Shown piece by piece: positions 21,943 to 24,207 of a stretch of DNA of 24,207 nt; the stretch's first letter is position 1, and every line of letters starts with the position of its first letter. Under the pieces are notes generated by a model. The model had not been told where the DNA came from. It did not search any database and saw nothing but the letters and a program-made list of their open reading frames with translations. Source of the stretch: Onchocerca volvulus (taxonomy: Eukaryota; Nematoda; Chromadorea; Rhabditida; Onchocercidae); contig HG738181.1 in the NCBI GenBank assembly GCA_000499405.2, positions 1 through 24,207 on the forward strand. The letters are read 5' to 3'. The position numbers and the translations under genes are program-made.

Positions 21943-22480
21943 CAAACTAATTTGTGAACTTTCCAAATCTTATTTCCAATTTATTGTTGTTTCCTATCGG
22001 TTTTGCATACCATTTTTCCAATTCCATTATTTTGCAGTCTGAATTAGACTTTCTTGAAAGCCATCACATAATTCCATTTCATTTCACAAAGGAATCGACG
22101 GAACCAACGAATAGTGAAAATATATTCAGGTTCGGAAGTTCAATTTTTTTTTTTAAATTTATAGCGAATGTCATTACTTCTCACAATTCCATTTCCAGAG
22201 AGGTATTTGGTATTCATCCGCTTACATTACGGTTATGTGTATCTGAGCTGACTCAAACTGGTTTAATTCAGTGCAATTCCACGACAAACATTGCGAGAAA
22301 TCCCAGCTCAGTGTATGCGATAGTTGGTTATAAGAAATTCGATTACATAACAACGAATCTGTTATAACTGAACGAAGTTATTATACTACTGAGAAATTTC
22401 CTAAATACTAATAAAAAATACTATGAGATTTCCTTTTACTGTAGAAATCATTTCAAAAACAGTCACATCTACCATTAAAA
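21943..22480 (+). pseudogene. Truncated duplicate of the secreted-protein gene (3' end)
   Basis: This region matches 4643-5170: the end of intron 4, exon 5 (22038-22129), intron 5, exon 6 (22199-22367) and the 3' UTR with AATAAA. Frame and splice sites are conserved: SELDFLESHHIIPFHFTKES is retained, and the last exon reads through VYAIVGYKKF. Differences: the stop right after KKF is lost through a small indel, adding DYITTNLL before the next stop, and intron 5 has become readable in frame, so 21954-22367 forms one open frame of 138 codons including the stop. That frame has no ATG. Exons 1-4, including the signal peptide, are absent; the LTR-like block lies exactly where they should be. Many substitutions look synonymous or conservative, so it may have been under selection for a time. 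Most likely a broken paralogue. Confidence 0.8.
22410..22415 (+). terminator. AATAAA in the duplicated 3' UTR
   Basis: Counterpart of the signal at 5113-5118, in a conserved AGAAATTTCC..AATA.TAATAAAAAATAC context. Confidence 0.55.
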
Positions 22481-22871
22481 TATGAATTACAAAATATGAA
22501 TATAACAAATCAGTAATTCAATAACCCAACATAATTTCGATGTTATGATCGAAGATGCTCAGCCAAATTTACCTTTTTTCAGTTGCTTTACAACCATATA
22601 TCTTTTTAATATTTCATCGATGTTATGACCTACACAAATTGCCAATGAATATTTGCTATTATACTTGCAAGACACATTTTAAATTAAAAATAAATTATCT
22701 ATTCATAGTTAATAATGAATGTATCAAAAATAATAAATATACATTTATTTATAGTCTTAATCCGGGAATGGTTTTTCCGAACAGTACTTTTCGCACATGA
22801 AAAAGTATAATTATTTTCGACTAAATACTTCAGTTTTTTATTATTTATGTAGTAATTAAAGAAAATTATAA
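22481..22871. other. Noncoding, unassigned
   Basis: AT-rich sequence between the truncated duplicate and the minus-strand Helitron scrap. An 81-codon plus-strand frame at 22555-22800 is hydrophobic and has no motif. Nothing supports a gene. Confidence 0.4.
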
Positions 22872-22988
22872 GGTCTTGTCAAGACTGTTGGTTCTACGAC
22901 ATTACTCATAAATTTTTTGCAAGCTGCATGCCGTTGCAAAGCTTTGGCTCTTGATATTTCGCAACATGATAATTGGTAAGCCGACTTT
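22872..22988 (-). mobile_element. Helitron helicase scrap, minus strand
   Basis: On the minus strand this reads VGLPIIMLRNIKSQSF and then a damaged continuation down to a CTTGACAAG stretch. It aligns over its length with 650-770 of the first Helitron remnant (KIGVSIIMLRNINQPKL region), including the following GTAATGTCGTA and CTTGACAA(A/G) landmarks. Stops and indels are present. Helicase similarity ends sharply on both sides. An adjoining minus-strand frame (about 22985-23105, containing KEYVAPPDKLNNMENLCLRM) is open but unrecognised. Confidence 0.65.
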
Positions 22989-23960
22989 TCTTTTTTTCTT
23001 GTTAGATACGAAATGCTTTGATTTGCGGTACATTCGCAAGCATAGATTCTCCATGTTGTTTAATTTGTCCGGCGGTGCAACATATTCCTTTCGTTTCTCA
23101 GTTAAAAATCAGAGCCTTGTAATAAAGATAAATTTCAGTCATGGTCAGATGAGAACATGCGACTCAAACTATAACCATCAATTGATTTCTAATCATCAAC
23201 CGCCTTCTAAAATTTTTTGTTGGTTACGTCGGAAAATCATAGTTTTATCCGAATGTGATCAGTAATTCTAACTGTCAATGCAACATCAGATCATGAATAA
23301 TTCAGGAATCGCCATCTAATTCTTTTAATTCAGAAAAACATAAAATTACCGGGTAGTTTTTACAGAAATACAATATGTAAATTCATCATCAAAGAAGGAC
23401 GAAAAATTGTTCCATGATCGGAAATTTTTAAAACTTAGTCAAATTTATATACTTCATGTATGAAGTATACAAATTTGATTAAGTTTTTAAAAACTTCGTT
23501 GTTTAAAGTTTTCATGTTTGAAAATCTGACCTTTTTAAGCGAGTCAGTTTCTGAATCTCAACTTGCATCTTTATAATTCCTGAATCTCAACTGCACCTAC
23601 ATGTATATATTACACAATCTATTACACAATCTAAGTTACGAGTTTCAATAACGTTTGTTACGAATTTTTTTATGACAAATAGAACTGCAAGCAAAACAAT
23701 TGAATTGCATTAAAAAGGTTCAGTATTTTTATTTCTTTAAATATTTCGACTTGTGAAAATTAAGTATTTTTAATTAAATTGTCTATCATTAATCAAAATT
23801 ATTCGGTTACTAAGAGGTATATAATTTATTTGCAGCGATGAAATTCTTAATCTCTTAAATGATATCGCTTGGATTCTATCTTCCAATTAGGAATATTAAG
23901 TTACATGAAAAAATTCGTAGAATAAGAAGAAAATGTGCATATATGCGCGGAAAATGTGCG
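22989..23960. other. Noncoding or decayed repeat sequence, with a hairpin
   Basis: No gene is supported. A minus-strand frame at about 22985-23105 and a plus-strand frame at 22951-23265 have no recognised motif. The main structure is the inverted repeat centred at 23458, listed separately. If the Costars gene continues to the right, this is part of its intron; I could not find its upstream Costars exon here. Confidence 0.4.
23425..23492. repeat. Near-perfect inverted repeat, 33-bp arms
   Basis: The left arm (23425-23457, ending AAATTTATATACTTCAT) pairs with the right arm (23460-23492, starting ATGAAGTATACAAATTTGAT) at 30 of 33 positions, with only 2 bases (GT) between them. Such a long, tight palindrome could be the terminal part of a decayed inverted-repeat element or a transcribed hairpin. 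Confidence 0.85.
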
Positions 23961-23963
23961 CAG

Positions 23964-24207
23964 TCTAATATATATATATATATATATTCTTATAAATAAA
24001 AATGTAAATCCGAACTGTTACTAACGCCTGATCTTTGGTAAATTCTCAACCGATTTTGTTCAAATTTTGATACAACTTTCTACTCCAACCGACCTTTTTT
24101 ATGAGTTAATATGGTTACGTTTTTCCACGTGTCACATATGTGACAACTAAACATAAGTGAGAAGGCGGAGCTTATTGACCCCGCCTTCCCTTCGCTGTCT
24201 TATTCTC
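23964..24207 (+). mobile_element. 5' end of a Helitron, running off the window
   Basis: It begins near TCTAA(TA)n at 23964, then TTCTTATAAATAAAAATGTAA and a block with CCGATTTTGTTCAAATTTTG, typical of Helitron 5' regions (Helitrons start with TC and have no inverted repeats). The order of landmarks (ATACAACTTTCTACTCC, TTTTTCCACGTGTCAC, GACAACTAAA, GACCCCGCCTTCC) matches 5179-5390. No coding part is reached before the window ends, so whether this copy is intact cannot be told. Confidence 0.62.
23968..23988. repeat. (TA)n microsatellite
   Basis: About ten perfect TA dinucleotides at the start of the right-hand Helitron 5' region. Confidence 0.95.

Noticed and set aside
22951..23265. 104-codon plus-strand frame
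   Set aside because: It is antisense to a minus-strand Helitron helicase scrap at its left end and has no motif of its own.

Overview
The window looks like nuclear DNA from an AT-rich nematode, most likely a filarial or other spirurid worm. The evidence is short exons bounded by GT..AG introns, long AT-rich introns, acceptors just 12 nt upstream of two start codons (as expected for SL1-type trans-splicing), AATAAA signals after stop codons, and decayed Helitron and BEL/Pao-like elements. No bacterial-style operon or RNA gene was seen. Species is inference only. All gene models were built by eye from frame, splice signals and intron phase.

Layout. 1-1250: a decayed Helitron helicase fragment (+) whose last ~180 bp are tandemly duplicated. 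1251-2688: no gene seen. 2701-5048: a six-exon gene (+) for an unrecognised 238-aa protein with a signal peptide. About 5179-6260: a second Helitron remnant (+), in which a 5' terminal region lies next to a broken helicase fragment. 6261-8031: noncoding. 8032-18828: a 16-exon gene (-) for a predicted 930-aa Tudor-domain protein; all its intron phases agree. A same-strand 110-codon exon with a membrane segment (12709-13041) lies inside its intron 10 and is phase-compatible as an alternative last exon. 20341-20511: the last exon (-) of a Costars-family gene. Its upstream exons were not found.

The right end (20775-24207) is rich in repeats: a decayed zinc-knuckle gag fragment, an LTR-like block with TATA box, a truncated second copy of the last two exons and 3' UTR of the secreted-protein gene, a Helitron helicase scrap on the minus strand, a near-perfect 33-bp inverted repeat, and the 5' end of another Helitron running off the window. 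If the Costars gene continues to the right, all this sits in its intron.

No operon-like cooperation between genes is evident. The most interesting items are the possible membrane-anchored isoform of the Tudor protein, the altered methylarginine-pocket position in that Tudor domain, the orphan secreted gene with its partial duplicate ending where a Helitron begins, and the long hairpin near 23458.
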